Assembly: GCF_022012435.1 (NCBI RefSeq)
Contig: NZ_JAKLUA010000004.1
Coordinates: forward strand, 372,001 to 436,000
Length of the DNA stretch: 64,000 bases
Reading direction: 5' to 3'
Origin: Bradyrhizobium zhengyangense
Lineage (GTDB): Bacteria; Pseudomonadota; Alphaproteobacteria; Rhizobiales; Xanthobacteraceae
The notes under the pieces are model-generated. The model made no database searches. It saw only the letters and a program-made list of their open reading frames with translations, and had not been told where the DNA came from. Made by a program: the position numbers and the translations under genes. Each line of letters opens with the position of its first letter. The first letter of the stretch is position 1. Shown in pieces: positions 16,922 through 26,156 of this stretch.

Positions 16922-17545
16922 TTATTGACGGCTCTTGAGTCTGCTCCGATGCGCCGCCTGCTTGGCCCGGTTGCCGCAGACCGCCATGATGCACCATCGC
17001 CGCGCACGGCGACGTGTGTGGTCCGCAAACAGCATCGTGCAGTTATGGCCCTCGCACGCTTTCACGTCCGAAAAGTCTTCGTCGCAGACGAACTTCGCCA
17101 TCGCCTCGCCGATCGGCAACAGCAGCGACTCCGGTGATCGCCAGTGCCGCGTGGTCCGCAACGCGAGACCGTGATGGCTGACGTCGTGTCGCGGTTCGAT
17201 CCGGCTAAAGACTTCGTCCTGTTCCAGAAGACTGTTCAGCGGACCGAGTTCTTTCAGAGCCGTCGCTGTCAGCGGCCGGCCCGCATGCTTGCGCACGAAG
17301 CCCCTGAACCATTCGCGCAAGGCCCGCGCCTGATCCGCGACCTTGTCCAACTCGTCGGGCTTCGCGCGTGCGCTCAACGCCTCCAGCTCGTCCGTGGGCA
17401 CCAGTTTCGCCTGCGCCAGCCAATCGATCAGCCCGTCGCCATCGTCGATCCAGTCGACGGGCGTATCGACCGGCGTCGCGATCGAGTTGAGGAAATCGAG
17501 ACCGACCGAGTCGGCGATGAACATGGCAGGCGGTCTGTTTGGCAC
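16922..17545 (-). CDS. CGNR zinc-finger / ABATE-domain regulator
   Basis: 207 aa. I place the start at GTG 17545 because GGGAG lies six bases upstream, and the family usually begins close to the FIADSVGLDFLNS motif seen here; ATG 17593 would start inside a palindromic operator. The N-terminal ABATE domain is followed by a C-terminal CGNR zinc finger: C-x4-C in CEGHNCTMLF, then RRRARRWCIMAVCGNRAKQAAHR. Such proteins are presumed stress-response transcriptional regulators. The gene is divergent from two hydrolase genes across a spacer with strong symmetrical repeats, so autoregulation and control of the hydrolases are likely (inference). Confidence 0.85.
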   Translation of the reverse strand: MPNRPPAMFIADSVGLDFLNSIATPVDTPVDWIDDGDGLIDWLAQAKLVPTDELEALSARAKPDELDKVADQARALREWFRGFVRKHAGRPLTATALKELGPLNSLLEQDEVFSRIEPRHDVSHHGLALRTTRHWRSPESLLLPIGEAMAKFVCDEDFSDVKACEGHNCTMLFADHTRRRARRWCIMAVCGNRAKQAAHRSRLKSRQ

Positions 17546-17575
17546 GCTTGGCTCCCAGCCGAAAACAACCACAAC

Positions 17576-17647
17576 GTAACCTGTAAAATACATATTGACA
17601 AGTTACTAAGCCAGTCGTAACCCTATTAGTGCTATTATACAGGTTAC
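17576..17647. promoter_or_regulatory. Operator region with four GTAAC/GTTAC sites between CGNR regulator and hydrolase
   Basis: GTAACCTGTAAAATA (17576-17590) and TATTATACAGGTTAC (17633-17647) are reverse complements at 14 of 15 positions. A second smaller pair, GTTAC (17602-17606) and GTAAC (17617-17621), lies inside. A perfect TATAAT lies on the minus strand at 17634-17639, overlapping the right site. It could be the -10 box of the CGNR gene, so binding there would block that promoter. The binding protein is most simply the CGNR regulator itself, but this is not shown. Confidence 0.6.
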
Positions 17648-17660
17648 TGCAGAGGCAATG

Positions 17661-18356
17661 ATGGCCAAGAGCGACGTCACGGTGGTCCTGGCCCACGGCG
17701 CGTGGGCGGATGGGTCGAGTTGGGCGCGGGTCATCACGGCCCTCGCTGCCGAGGGCATCAAGGCGAAGGCGGCACCGCTGCCGCTGACCTCACTCGCGGA
17801 CGATGTCGCCGCCCTCAACCGGAGTTTGGATCGTACCAATGGCCCGATCGTGCTCGCGGGACACGCCTATGCCGGTGCGGTGATCGCCCTCGCGCGCCCC
17901 GAGCGGGTGAAGGCGCTGGTCTATGTGGCGGCGCTGGCGCCCGACGAAGGCGAGAAGGTTGCGGACGTGTTCTACCGTCTTCCTCCGCACCCACAGGCCC
18001 CCAAGCTTGCGCCCGACGACAATGGCCTGATCTGGTTGCCCGAGGACGCCTTCGCCGTGGCCTTCGCGCAGAACGCCGCCTCGGAAGATCACGCTGTGCT
18101 GACGGCCGTGCAGCGGCCGATCTCGTTGAATTGCATCACCGTGCCCGCGGGGCGCCCGCTCTGGAGGAACGTTCCGAGCTGGTTCTTGATTGCCGAGCAG
18201 GACCGCATGATCGTTCCAGAGACGCAGCGCTTCATGGCGGAGCGCATGAAAGCGAACATCCGTTCGCTCGCCGTTGATCGCACCCCAAGCGTCACCGCGC
18301 CCGGGGTCGTCGCCGACATCATTGGCGACGCAGTGCACGCGGTGAACGGCAAGTAG
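17661..18356 (+). CDS. Alpha/beta hydrolase-fold protein with altered nucleophile motif (GHAYAG)
   Basis: 231 aa from ATG 17661 (AGAGG five bases upstream; ATG 17658 is too close to it). VVLAHGAWADGSSWARVI is the oxyanion region of EstC-like hydrolases. The nucleophile elbow, normally GHSYGG, reads GHAYAG at 67-72, so the catalytic Ser is Ala69. LIAEQDRMIVPETQRFMAERM holds the acid and follows the family. The C-terminal His region is weak (RTPSVTAPGVVADII in place of SHvPfls). The protein may be non-hydrolytic or use other residues. It lies beside a CGNR regulator and 59 bases before a second hydrolase. Confidence 0.85.
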   Translation: MAKSDVTVVLAHGAWADGSSWARVITALAAEGIKAKAAPLPLTSLADDVAALNRSLDRTNGPIVLAGHAYAGAVIALARPERVKALVYVAALAPDEGEKVADVFYRLPPHPQAPKLAPDDNGLIWLPEDAFAVAFAQNAASEDHAVLTAVQRPISLNCITVPAGRPLWRNVPSWFLIAEQDRMIVPETQRFMAERMKANIRSLAVDRTPSVTAPGVVADIIGDAVHAVNGK

Positions 18357-18415
18357 CACGCCACCGCGCGAGCATCGGATCTCATCTCGTCAAGGCAACA
18401 CTAATGGAGACTATC

Positions 18416-19267
18416 ATGACCTCCACCAGATATCGCACGGCCGACGTCAACGGCTTCAAGGTGTTCTATCGCGAAGCCGGTCGCCTCGGCGCGCCGAAGC
18501 TTCTGCTGCTGCACGGCTTCCCGAGGGCAGGTCACATGTTTCGCGACCTGATCCCGCTGCTGGCGGACAAGTTTCACATCGTCGCGCCGGACCTTCCAGG
18601 CTTCGGCCAGTCAGACATGCCTTCGCGCGAAACCTTCAGCTACACCTTCGACAACATCGCGCGCGTGATCGAGCGCTTCACCGAGGTGATCGGCTTCGAC
18701 CGTTTTGCGATCTACGTCTTCGACTACGGCGCCCCGACCGGCTTCCGGCTCGCGCTCAGCCACCCTGAAAGGATCACCGCCATCATCTCGCAGAACGGCA
18801 ATGCCTATGAGGAGGGCCTCAGCGACGGCTGGACTCCGATCAAGGCTTATTGGCAGGCCCCCTCGCCCGCCAATCGCGAGGCGCTGCGCGGATTTCTCAC
18901 ACCGGATACGACACGCTGGCAGTATACGCATGGTGTCCCCGATACGACCATGGTGTCGCCGGACGGCCAGAATCTCGACAATTTCTATCTCGCACGGCCG
19001 GACTCCGACGAAGTGCAGCTCGATCTGATCGGCGACTACAAGAGCAACGTCGCGCTCTATCCGGCTTTCCATGAGTATTTCCGCAAGCACAAGCCGCCTT
19101 TCCTCGCGGTCTGGGGCAAGAACGATCCATTCTTCATTCCGCCCGGCGCCGAGGCGTTCAAGCGCGACAATCCCAACGCCGTCGTGAAATTCTTCGACAC
19201 CGGCCATTTCGCGCTGGAGACGCACGCAACGGAGATCGCCGATGCGATTCGCGCCTTCTTGACGTAA
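18416..19267 (+). CDS. Alpha/beta hydrolase of the haloalkane dehalogenase/epoxide hydrolase type
   Basis: 283 aa. ATG 18416 is chosen since GGAG lies eight bases upstream; ATG 18404 is in frame. HGFPRAGHMFRDL is the oxyanion motif; the nucleophile is Asp103 in VFDYGAPTG, the type used by dehalogenases and epoxide hydrolases; WGKNDPFFIP and GHFALETH supply the acid and the catalytic His. Unlike its upstream neighbour it has a complete triad. Relatives often lie with stress regulators. The substrate is unknown. Probably co-transcribed with the gene at 17661. Confidence 0.87.
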   Translation: MTSTRYRTADVNGFKVFYREAGRLGAPKLLLLHGFPRAGHMFRDLIPLLADKFHIVAPDLPGFGQSDMPSRETFSYTFDNIARVIERFTEVIGFDRFAIYVFDYGAPTGFRLALSHPERITAIISQNGNAYEEGLSDGWTPIKAYWQAPSPANREALRGFLTPDTTRWQYTHGVPDTTMVSPDGQNLDNFYLARPDSDEVQLDLIGDYKSNVALYPAFHEYFRKHKPPFLAVWGKNDPFFIPPGAEAFKRDNPNAVVKFFDTGHFALETHATEIADAIRAFLT

Positions 19268-19288
19268 CAGGAGCTGCCCGCTGCCGCG

Positions 19289-20278
19289 TTACGCCGCTAG
19301 CTTCTGTTGATCGCGAAACGCGCTGATCGCCATGTGGACGAGATGCAGCTTGCCCTTTACCGCCGGCGAGATGTCGAACGGATAGGCGTCGCTCATCCCA
19401 AGCGACCGGTTGAGTTCGTTGATGCCGCGGGACAGCGGCACCCATAACGCCAGCAGCGCCTCGAAGTCGCTCTCGAAATAAGGATCGGTCAGGGTCTGCC
19501 GGGCGCGCCCGTCCAGGGACAGCGGCAAGCCGGCCAACGAGTCGAGAGTCGACACGATGTGGAGAAAATGCGCGAAGGTCTCCGCCCAATCTTCCCAGGG
19601 ATGCGACGTCGCGTATTCGCTGATGAAGCCGCGCCGGTCGTATGAACGATCGGCCCGACTGTAATAGGTACTGATCGCGGTCTGATAGTCCTGCGTCTCG
19701 TCGCCGAAGACCAGCTTGAACGGCGCCTGGAAAGTGGTGCTGTTGACCAGCAGGTCCCAGTAGAAGTGGCCGATCTCGTGCCGGAAATGCCCGAGCAGGG
19801 TGCGGTACGGCTCCCGGAATGCGACGCGACGGGCCTCGCGCTCGACGTCGTCAGCTTCCGCCAGATTGAGCGTGATCACCCCCGCAAGATGCCCCGTCAG
19901 GATCGGATTGACGTCGTCGGAGAGAATGTCGAACGTCACCTGCGCGCCGCTGCGCGATACCAGCGGGAGTTGCAAGCGGCGGAGGTCGTAGAGAAGACGG
20001 CGCTTGGCTTCCTCCATGCGCCGCCAGAGCATGATGTTTCTCGTGCCGCCAAGGTCAGGAGTCGTGCGCGTCAGACGGCAGGATCCGCAATACCAATCCG
20101 CACCCTCGACGCACCAGTTACAGCCGATGATCTCGCGATTGCGGCAGGCCTGGTTCGGCCCAAGCTTTCTCATGTCGATGCATGCGGCGTCGAACGCCAA
20201 CTGAGTGCCACAATTTGCGCACGCGACGTGCTCGAACGAAACGGGCTCTCGGCACGACGGACACTGAAATTCTTTCAC
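19289..20278 (-). CDS. Putative zinc-binding metallopeptidase with N-terminal zinc ribbon
   Basis: 329 aa. The N-terminus has two Cys-rich knuckles: CPSCREPVSFEHVACANC (about 6-23) and CNWCVEGADWYCGSC (about 53-67). The peptidase part carries HEIGH at 167-171, inside GHFRHEIGHFYWDLL, and a downstream DWAETFAHFLHI segment that can supply further ligands. This layout fits the zinc-ribbon plus Mx-type peptidase family. It lacks a signal peptide and is likely cytoplasmic. It is convergent with the hydrolase pair. The biological target is unknown. Confidence 0.85.
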   Translation of the reverse strand: MKEFQCPSCREPVSFEHVACANCGTQLAFDAACIDMRKLGPNQACRNREIIGCNWCVEGADWYCGSCRLTRTTPDLGGTRNIMLWRRMEEAKRRLLYDLRRLQLPLVSRSGAQVTFDILSDDVNPILTGHLAGVITLNLAEADDVEREARRVAFREPYRTLLGHFRHEIGHFYWDLLVNSTTFQAPFKLVFGDETQDYQTAISTYYSRADRSYDRRGFISEYATSHPWEDWAETFAHFLHIVSTLDSLAGLPLSLDGRARQTLTDPYFESDFEALLALWVPLSRGINELNRSLGMSDAYPFDISPAVKGKLHLVHMAISAFRDQQKLAA

Positions 20279-20693
20279 GTACTGCAGTCCTGAACCGACG
20301 GCTCACCGGAAAACGGGCTATGACTTCGCGGAGCCCTTACCGCTTATAGCGGAAAGCAACGCGCGCTGCATCCGGAGTGCGTGCTGCCGCAACAAGCCGG
20401 CCCGCGTCGCACTCAAACGGGTCGATCGCGGCTGCGACGTGTTTGCGGGCGCACTTTCGGCGACCGGTCGAGCCGCCCACATACGTTCGGGCTGGACAAG
20501 CATGGGGCCGACGTCTCGTCTCTTTGCCATGGTGTGACAACACCAGATTGTGCGCCGGGTTCCTCAAAACGCCTCCGAAGAACCCACTTGTTGGCATCGC
20601 GATCGATTGGTTGATGCATGGGCAAGACAATGCCGCCGACGACACTCAAGTCGACGGCGGCACGATCAAATCAGCATCTTCAGGCGCCAGGCT
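20279..20693. other. 415-base spacer without a convincing gene
   Basis: Frames on both strands are open in part but have Arg/Cys-rich, unnatural composition and no ribosome binding sites. The only structure seen is an imperfect hairpin at 20631-20641/20652-20662 (TGCCGCCGACG / CGACGGCGGCA, one mismatch), about 30 bases downstream of the stop of the hydrolase at 20694; it has no T-tract. The promoter of the metallopeptidase gene is expected near 20290-20400. Confidence 0.5.
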
Positions 20694-21413
20694 TCAGTTC
20701 CTCGCCGGCGCCGTTGCCGCCGCCGAGCGTGCGGCCCGCGGTGCGGTGCCGGGTTCGGCGACCGGTCCAGCCGGACCGCGCGAGCGGGCGATCGCTGCGT
20801 CGATCTCGGCGATGACGCGGCGCTGGATCGCCTCGTTCTTGTCGATGGTGATGTGGCCGACGCCGCTGCCGCGAACGTCGACATTGTCGAGCTTGCCGCG
20901 GAGGCCAGACGCGGCGCGCACGGGTTCGCCCGGACCGTCGCCGATATAGATGTTGATGTAGCGCTCGGCGCCGGTGGAGAGCTTGGTCTTGAACACGGAG
21001 TCGAGGCCGATCGCGAGCTTCACGGGCACGCCGAGCTGGTTGAGCTTGGCGATCATGTCGGGTAGCGCGGTTGCGCCCGAGGAATGCCCGACCAGCACGA
21101 TGGTCTTGAGGCGGCCGGCCTTGTAGGCGGTCGCGGCTTCATCGGCGAGCGAGGACCAGGACACGAAGTTCGCGACGGTCACCGGGATGCCCTGCGCCTC
21201 GAGCCTTGAGCCGATCGTGTCGAGCCCGAGCGAGAAGATGTTGAGCACACCGCGGAGCAGATAGACATGCGTCGTCGCGGCTGCCTGGGTCGGCGCCGCC
21301 TTGGCGGTGGTCGGGTTCATGGCAACAGCTGACAGCAGGAGCAGGCAGATCGCCCACACCCGGAGGGCGGGCAACTGGCTTGCGCCGGCGGTGTGACGGC
21401 CGTTCAGTCTCAT
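20694..21413 (-). CDS. Exported alpha/beta hydrolase-like protein
   Basis: 239 aa from ATG 21413 with AGGGA upstream. An N-terminal hydrophobic segment (about 18-33) ends in TTAKAAPT, a likely signal peptide. The core begins HVYLLRGVLNIFSLGLD and has GHSSG at 109-113 as nucleophile elbow. Later blocks (LAIGLDSVFKTKLSTGAERYINIYIGDG; GLRGKLDNVDV; HITIDKNEAIQRRV) align with the LysM-bearing protein at 15783-16745, so they are paralogs. The C-terminus is Ala/Pro/Arg-rich. Probably a periplasmic esterase or lipase; substrate unknown. Confidence 0.72.
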   Translation of the reverse strand: MRLNGRHTAGASQLPALRVWAICLLLLSAVAMNPTTAKAAPTQAAATTHVYLLRGVLNIFSLGLDTIGSRLEAQGIPVTVANFVSWSSLADEAATAYKAGRLKTIVLVGHSSGATALPDMIAKLNQLGVPVKLAIGLDSVFKTKLSTGAERYINIYIGDGPGEPVRAASGLRGKLDNVDVRGSGVGHITIDKNEAIQRRVIAEIDAAIARSRGPAGPVAEPGTAPRAARSAAATAPARN

Positions 21414-21690
21414 TTGTTTTTCCCTGGGGACATACGCTTTGCGATTGGCTGGAATCGTAGCCCCGGCCCGCTCGCAGACGCAACAAAGAGCCGCGTGAAC
21501 GGCGATCTTCGCCGCTGTCCGTGACCATCGCGCAACACCTGCCCGAAACCTACCACCGAAGGGCCGGTTTTGAGACCATTTTTCTCCAGGCGATTGCGAC
21601 CGGGCAAGGCCGTTCCTATTTCGGGGGTCCGCCGGACGCCCCCGCCAGGGTGCAGGTTCCGGCGCATCCCCCCACCCCTAGCGGGCCCTC

Positions 21691-22610
<920 letters not shown>

Positions 22611-22614
<4 letters not shown>

Positions 22615-23372
22615 ACCACCGCGCCATTCGCGCCATCTACCTTTTCGAAATGGCACGCACCTGGCGCACGCTGCTGCAAAGCATCGTCTCGCCCGTCGTC
22701 TCGACCTCGCTCTATTTCGTGGTGTTCGGTGCTGCGATCGGCTCCCGCATCAGCCAGGTCGAGGGCGTGAGCTACGGCACCTTCATCGTGCCGGGCCTGA
22801 TCATGCTCTCGGTGCTGACGCAAAGCATCGCCAACGCCTCGTTCGGCATTTACTTCCCGAAATTCACCGGGACGATCTACGAGATCCTGTCGGCGCCGAT
22901 CTCCTACTTCGAGATCGTGCTCGGCTATGTCGGCGCCGCCGCGACCAAGTCGATCATTCTGGGCCTGATCATTCTCGCCACGGCCGGGCTGTTCGTGCCG
23001 CTGCACATCCATCATCCGGTCTGGATGCTGGCCTTCCTGGTGCTGACGGCGGTCACCTTCAGCCTGTTCGGCTTCATCATCGGCATCTGGGCGGACGGGT
23101 TCGAAAAGCTGCAGATGATCCCGATGCTGGTGGTGACGCCGCTGACCTTCCTCGGCGGCAGCTTCTATTCCATCGACATGCTGCCGTCGACCTGGCGCAC
23201 GCTGGCGCTGCTCAACCCCGTCGTCTACCTGATCTCCGGCTTCCGCTGGAGCTTCTACGAGATCGCTGATGTCAGCGTCTCCGTCAGCATCGGCATGACG
23301 GTCGCGTTCCTGGCGATTTGCCTCGCCGTGATCTGGTGGATCTTCCGGACGGGTTATCGGCTGAAGAACTGA
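22611..23372 (+). CDS. ABC-2 type transporter permease (YadH/NodJ-like)
   Basis: 253 aa with six hydrophobic segments. The ABC-2 signature is visible near residues 40-70 ([15 protein letters not shown]) and at [36 protein letters not shown] near 180-215. The start ATG overlaps the stop of the ATP-binding protein gene, so the two are translationally coupled. It should form the homodimeric membrane channel of the exporter. No outer-membrane or periplasmic partner gene is adjacent. Confidence 0.92.
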
Positions 23373-23401
23373 TGCGGCCAGTAGCTCGGATGGAGCGGCA
23401 C

Positions 23402-23725
23402 CTACCGATAGCAACGGAAGTGGTGATAGCCGTCATAGTAGCCGCGGCAATGGCGGCGGCCGTGGTACGGAATGCCCAGGATGCCGTCGACGGCGCCCAC
23501 AGCGCCACCGACACCGGCTCCGACGACACCGCCGACCGCACCGCCCACCGGACCGGCGATCCTGTTACCTTCATAGGACCCTTCCTGGGCACCGCGCACG
23601 ATACCCTGGGCGTGGCCGGTTCGCGGTAGCGGCAACAGGGCGAGCAGGACGGCAGCGACTGCGAACAGCAGGCGGACAGGCAAGCCGGCCGGCATAGCGG
23701 CGGCGATAGCACGGGCTTTGTTCAT
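23402..23725 (-). CDS. Small exported Gly-rich hypothetical protein
   Basis: 107 aa from ATG 23725, preceded by GGGGA. A signal peptide (PVRLLFAVAAVLLALLPLPRTGHAQ) is followed by a Gly/Ala/Val-rich stretch (GPVGGAVGGVVGAGVGGAVGAVDG) resembling the glycine-zipper motif of outer-membrane-associated small proteins. The end is rich in Tyr, His and Arg (RRHCRGYYDGYHHFRCYR). In-frame ATG 23797 lacks a signal. It is convergent with the permease gene. Envelope location is likely; function unknown. Confidence 0.7.
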   Translation of the reverse strand: MNKARAIAAAMPAGLPVRLLFAVAAVLLALLPLPRTGHAQGIVRGAQEGSYEGNRIAGPVGGAVGGVVGAGVGGAVGAVDGILGIPYHGRRHCRGYYDGYHHFRCYR

Positions 23726-24045
23726 CTTGAGTCCCCGGAAGAGACGGCGGCGAAAGCCGCCGAACGGTAGGACATGATCAACGCGCGAGGCGGCCAAATG
23801 GTTGCGTCTTTGTGACGAATTGTCGGCGTTATGAACGTCTGTCCGCTCGCGAAAATGTCAGCGGCGCCAGAGCCGGCGCGGCACAAAGCGGCCTTGCTTA
23901 CGCCCGGCATCGCGTTAACGATGGCAGGAAGGCTAGCTCGGCAGGCCGCTGGAACGAAAGCCGGATTGCAGGCATAGTGCATGCCGGGGGACGGTGAGCC
24001 GCGGCGCTAGCAAGAACAGGCCGGAGGCCGGAGGCCAGACGTCAG
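23726..24045. other. 320-base divergent spacer, no gene seen
   Basis: This stretch separates the small Gly-rich protein (minus) from the L,D-transpeptidase (plus). Open frames here have Arg/Ser/Ala-rich composition with no start signals. It should contain both promoters; no hexamers or repeats stand out. Confidence 0.4.
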
Positions 24046-24834
24046 ATGCGTTCCTTTTTCATTGCGTTCACTTCGCTATTGCTTTTGGGCGCGGGCACCG
24101 CGCAGGCCAAGGTCGACATTACCGTCGACAAGGACAATCAGCAGATGACGGTCGTGGTCGACGGCGTGACGCGCTACCACTGGCCGGTGTCGACAGGCAT
24201 CCCCTCGCGCGAGACGCCGAACGGCTCCTTCCGCGCCTTCCGCATGGAAGAGGATCACTTCTCCAAGGAATTCGACGACGCGCCGATGCCGCACTCGATC
24301 TTCTTCACCAAGATCGGGCACGCCATCCACGGCACCGACTCGGTTGGACGATTGGGCACGCCCGCTTCGCATGGCTGCGTGCGGCTGTCGCGTCAGAACG
24401 CTTCGACGCTCTACGCACTGGTGCAGGAGCAAGGCGTGCTCAACACCACTGTGACTCTCACCGGATCTGCGCAGGTCGCGCTGGCCCGCAACCCGCACGG
24501 CCGCGCCAACAATGCGGTGGCCCGCGCCCAGCAGCCGGCCGAAGAGCAGTACACCACCTCAGGCGATCCCGTCAGCCTGACGCCGCCGATGCAGCCTGCG
24601 CGGCGCTATGACGACAACTACATCTATCCCGCCGACGGCAGCGACACCGGTGCGCGCTATCCGGCGCCGCGCCCGATCTCCCGCCCCTATGGCACGCAGG
24701 TCTACCAGCAGCTGCCGCAACCACAACCGGGCTACGGCTACGATCCGGCCTATAGCCAGCAGCAGGGCTACTACTATCAGCAACAACAGCCGCGCCAGTA
24801 TTACCAGCCGCGTAACTATTACTACCAGAACTGA
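24046..24834 (+). CDS. L,D-transpeptidase (YkuD domain)
   Basis: 262 aa with a signal peptide (MRSFFIAFTSLLLLGAGTAQA). The YkuD catalytic region reads HAIHGTDSVGRLGTPASHGCVRLS, with His95, His109 and the nucleophile Cys111. Such enzymes cross-link peptidoglycan 3-3 or attach proteins to it in the periplasm. The C-terminal third (about 165-262) is low complexity, rich in Gln, Tyr and Pro, with many YYQQ-like repeats, and is probably disordered. GGAGG lies 11 bases before the start. Confidence 0.9.
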   Translation: MRSFFIAFTSLLLLGAGTAQAKVDITVDKDNQQMTVVVDGVTRYHWPVSTGIPSRETPNGSFRAFRMEEDHFSKEFDDAPMPHSIFFTKIGHAIHGTDSVGRLGTPASHGCVRLSRQNASTLYALVQEQGVLNTTVTLTGSAQVALARNPHGRANNAVARAQQPAEEQYTTSGDPVSLTPPMQPARRYDDNYIYPADGSDTGARYPAPRPISRPYGTQVYQQLPQPQPGYGYDPAYSQQQGYYYQQQQPRQYYQPRNYYYQN

Positions 24835-24836
24835 CG

Positions 24837-26102
24837 CTATTGTTTGAACGCGGCCTCGCCGCGTTCAACGATTGTCCGCGCAGCATCGACGAAGGCGCGC
24901 GCGACCGGCTCGAGGATGTCAGGTCCGGTCGCGCTGAGATCGTCCGCGGGCGTGTGGAAGGTTTGATGGCGGCCGGCCATGCCGAGGAAATTGGCGTAGC
25001 CAGCCGCATGGACGTCACGAAGCTCTCCGACCGCCTGCTTCTCCGTTACCAGGCGTTTGGCCGCAACCCCAGCAAAGGCCTCGTCCGTCAGCGCAACGGC
25101 TGACTTGCTGAGCACCAGATAGCGCTCCTCCTCCGGCGTGCTGGTACGCGCGCCTTCCGCCAAGCCATAGCACGCGTTCGACGAGCCGAAGTGAATCCAG
25201 GCCAGCGTCTCCTTCGGCGCGGGCGCACCGTCCTTCAGGAACAGCTCCATGCCGCCATGGCCGATCTCGTGGCCTGCGGTGGCGATGAAGACGAAATGCG
25301 CAGGCCATTTCTCCGCAGCCGCGGTGCGCGCCAGCGCCAGGAAATTGGCAATGCCGGGACCGCGCTCGCAGACACAAGTGTACCAGCCGGTCATCGGCGT
25401 GGAGACCACGATGGTCGGCCCACGGCCCATGCCGGTCTCGGCGATGACATTGCGCCCGGACACATTGCGCTCGTAATGACCTGAAACTTCGAACGTGACA
25501 GGCGCGGCTGATGCGAGCGCACGCTCGAATGTCGCACGCGCCTTGGCGCCGACCACCATCACCGGCACCGGCCAGGGTGTGTCCTCCTGCGCGACGTTGT
25601 AGGCGAAACGATCATCGGCGGGATTGCCTATCATCAGCAGAATCGCGGCGGGCTTCTTTGCTGCGGCCTCTGCGATCGCAGCACGATGGGCCGGACCAAG
25701 ATAGGCGCCACGATCGAACGGCAGCTCGAGCCAAAGAATCTTGCCGGCAACATCGCCATCGCGCACGAGCGGCGCCGACAGATGGAAGCTGGCCTTGTCC
25801 TCCGGCGGCCACCAGAACGGCGTCGCCTCGACAGACGTGCCGGCCGCTTCAGCGCTGGCTTTTTCGACGGCATACTGCCGGCCCAGCACGACGGGCTGGA
25901 ACTTGATCGCGTAGCCGGCTCCGGACAACTCGCCCGCAATCCAGTCGGCCGTCGCACGATCGCCGGATGAGCCGAAGCGGTGCAGACCGAAGGACGCATA
26001 GCGCGCCACATCGGCGTAGAGACTTGCGCCAGACAACACGTCCTTGGCCGCCGCCTGTCCAACCATCAGAGCCGCCGTCGTTGCAATGAAGATGATCCGC
26101 AT
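24837..26102 (-). CDS. Exported M28-like metallopeptidase-fold protein with atypical metal motif
   Basis: 421 aa from ATG 26102 with GGAG upstream and a signal peptide ending near residue 19. The order of elements follows M28 aminopeptidases: a PA-like insert (about 85-210), then SGRNVIAETG, a strand, and a helix with GIANFLALAR. The usual G-x-H-x-D-S is replaced by STPMTGW (234-240), the usual Glu-Glu by GHEIGHGG (278-284, an HExxH), and a later H-T-P-A-D-D-L matches the last M28 ligand region. It may bind metal differently or be inactive. It follows the TPR-CHAT gene by 54 bases on the same strand. Confidence 0.72.
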   Translation of the reverse strand: MRIIFIATTAALMVGQAAAKDVLSGASLYADVARYASFGLHRFGSSGDRATADWIAGELSGAGYAIKFQPVVLGRQYAVEKASAEAAGTSVEATPFWWPPEDKASFHLSAPLVRDGDVAGKILWLELPFDRGAYLGPAHRAAIAEAAAKKPAAILLMIGNPADDRFAYNVAQEDTPWPVPVMVVGAKARATFERALASAAPVTFEVSGHYERNVSGRNVIAETGMGRGPTIVVSTPMTGWYTCVCERGPGIANFLALARTAAAEKWPAHFVFIATAGHEIGHGGMELFLKDGAPAPKETLAWIHFGSSNACYGLAEGARTSTPEEERYLVLSKSAVALTDEAFAGVAAKRLVTEKQAVGELRDVHAAGYANFLGMAGRHQTFHTPADDLSATGPDILEPVARAFVDAARTIVERGEAAFKQ

Positions 26103-26156
26103 GTGAGTAGCTCCGGATCTTTTTTGCAGACCAGTTTCGGCTTTCTTCGGCCGTCG

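Noticed and set aside
16854-16928. GTG-started 24-codon frame VTRDQLVSDIVEIVADQLRLWPDY.
   Set aside because: Natural composition, but too short, no ribosome binding site, and it overlaps the end of the CGNR gene on the other strand.
20337-20949. Several open frames on both strands in the spacer before the hydrolase gene at 20694.
   Set aside because: Arg/Pro/Cys-rich products, overlapping each other, no start signals or families.
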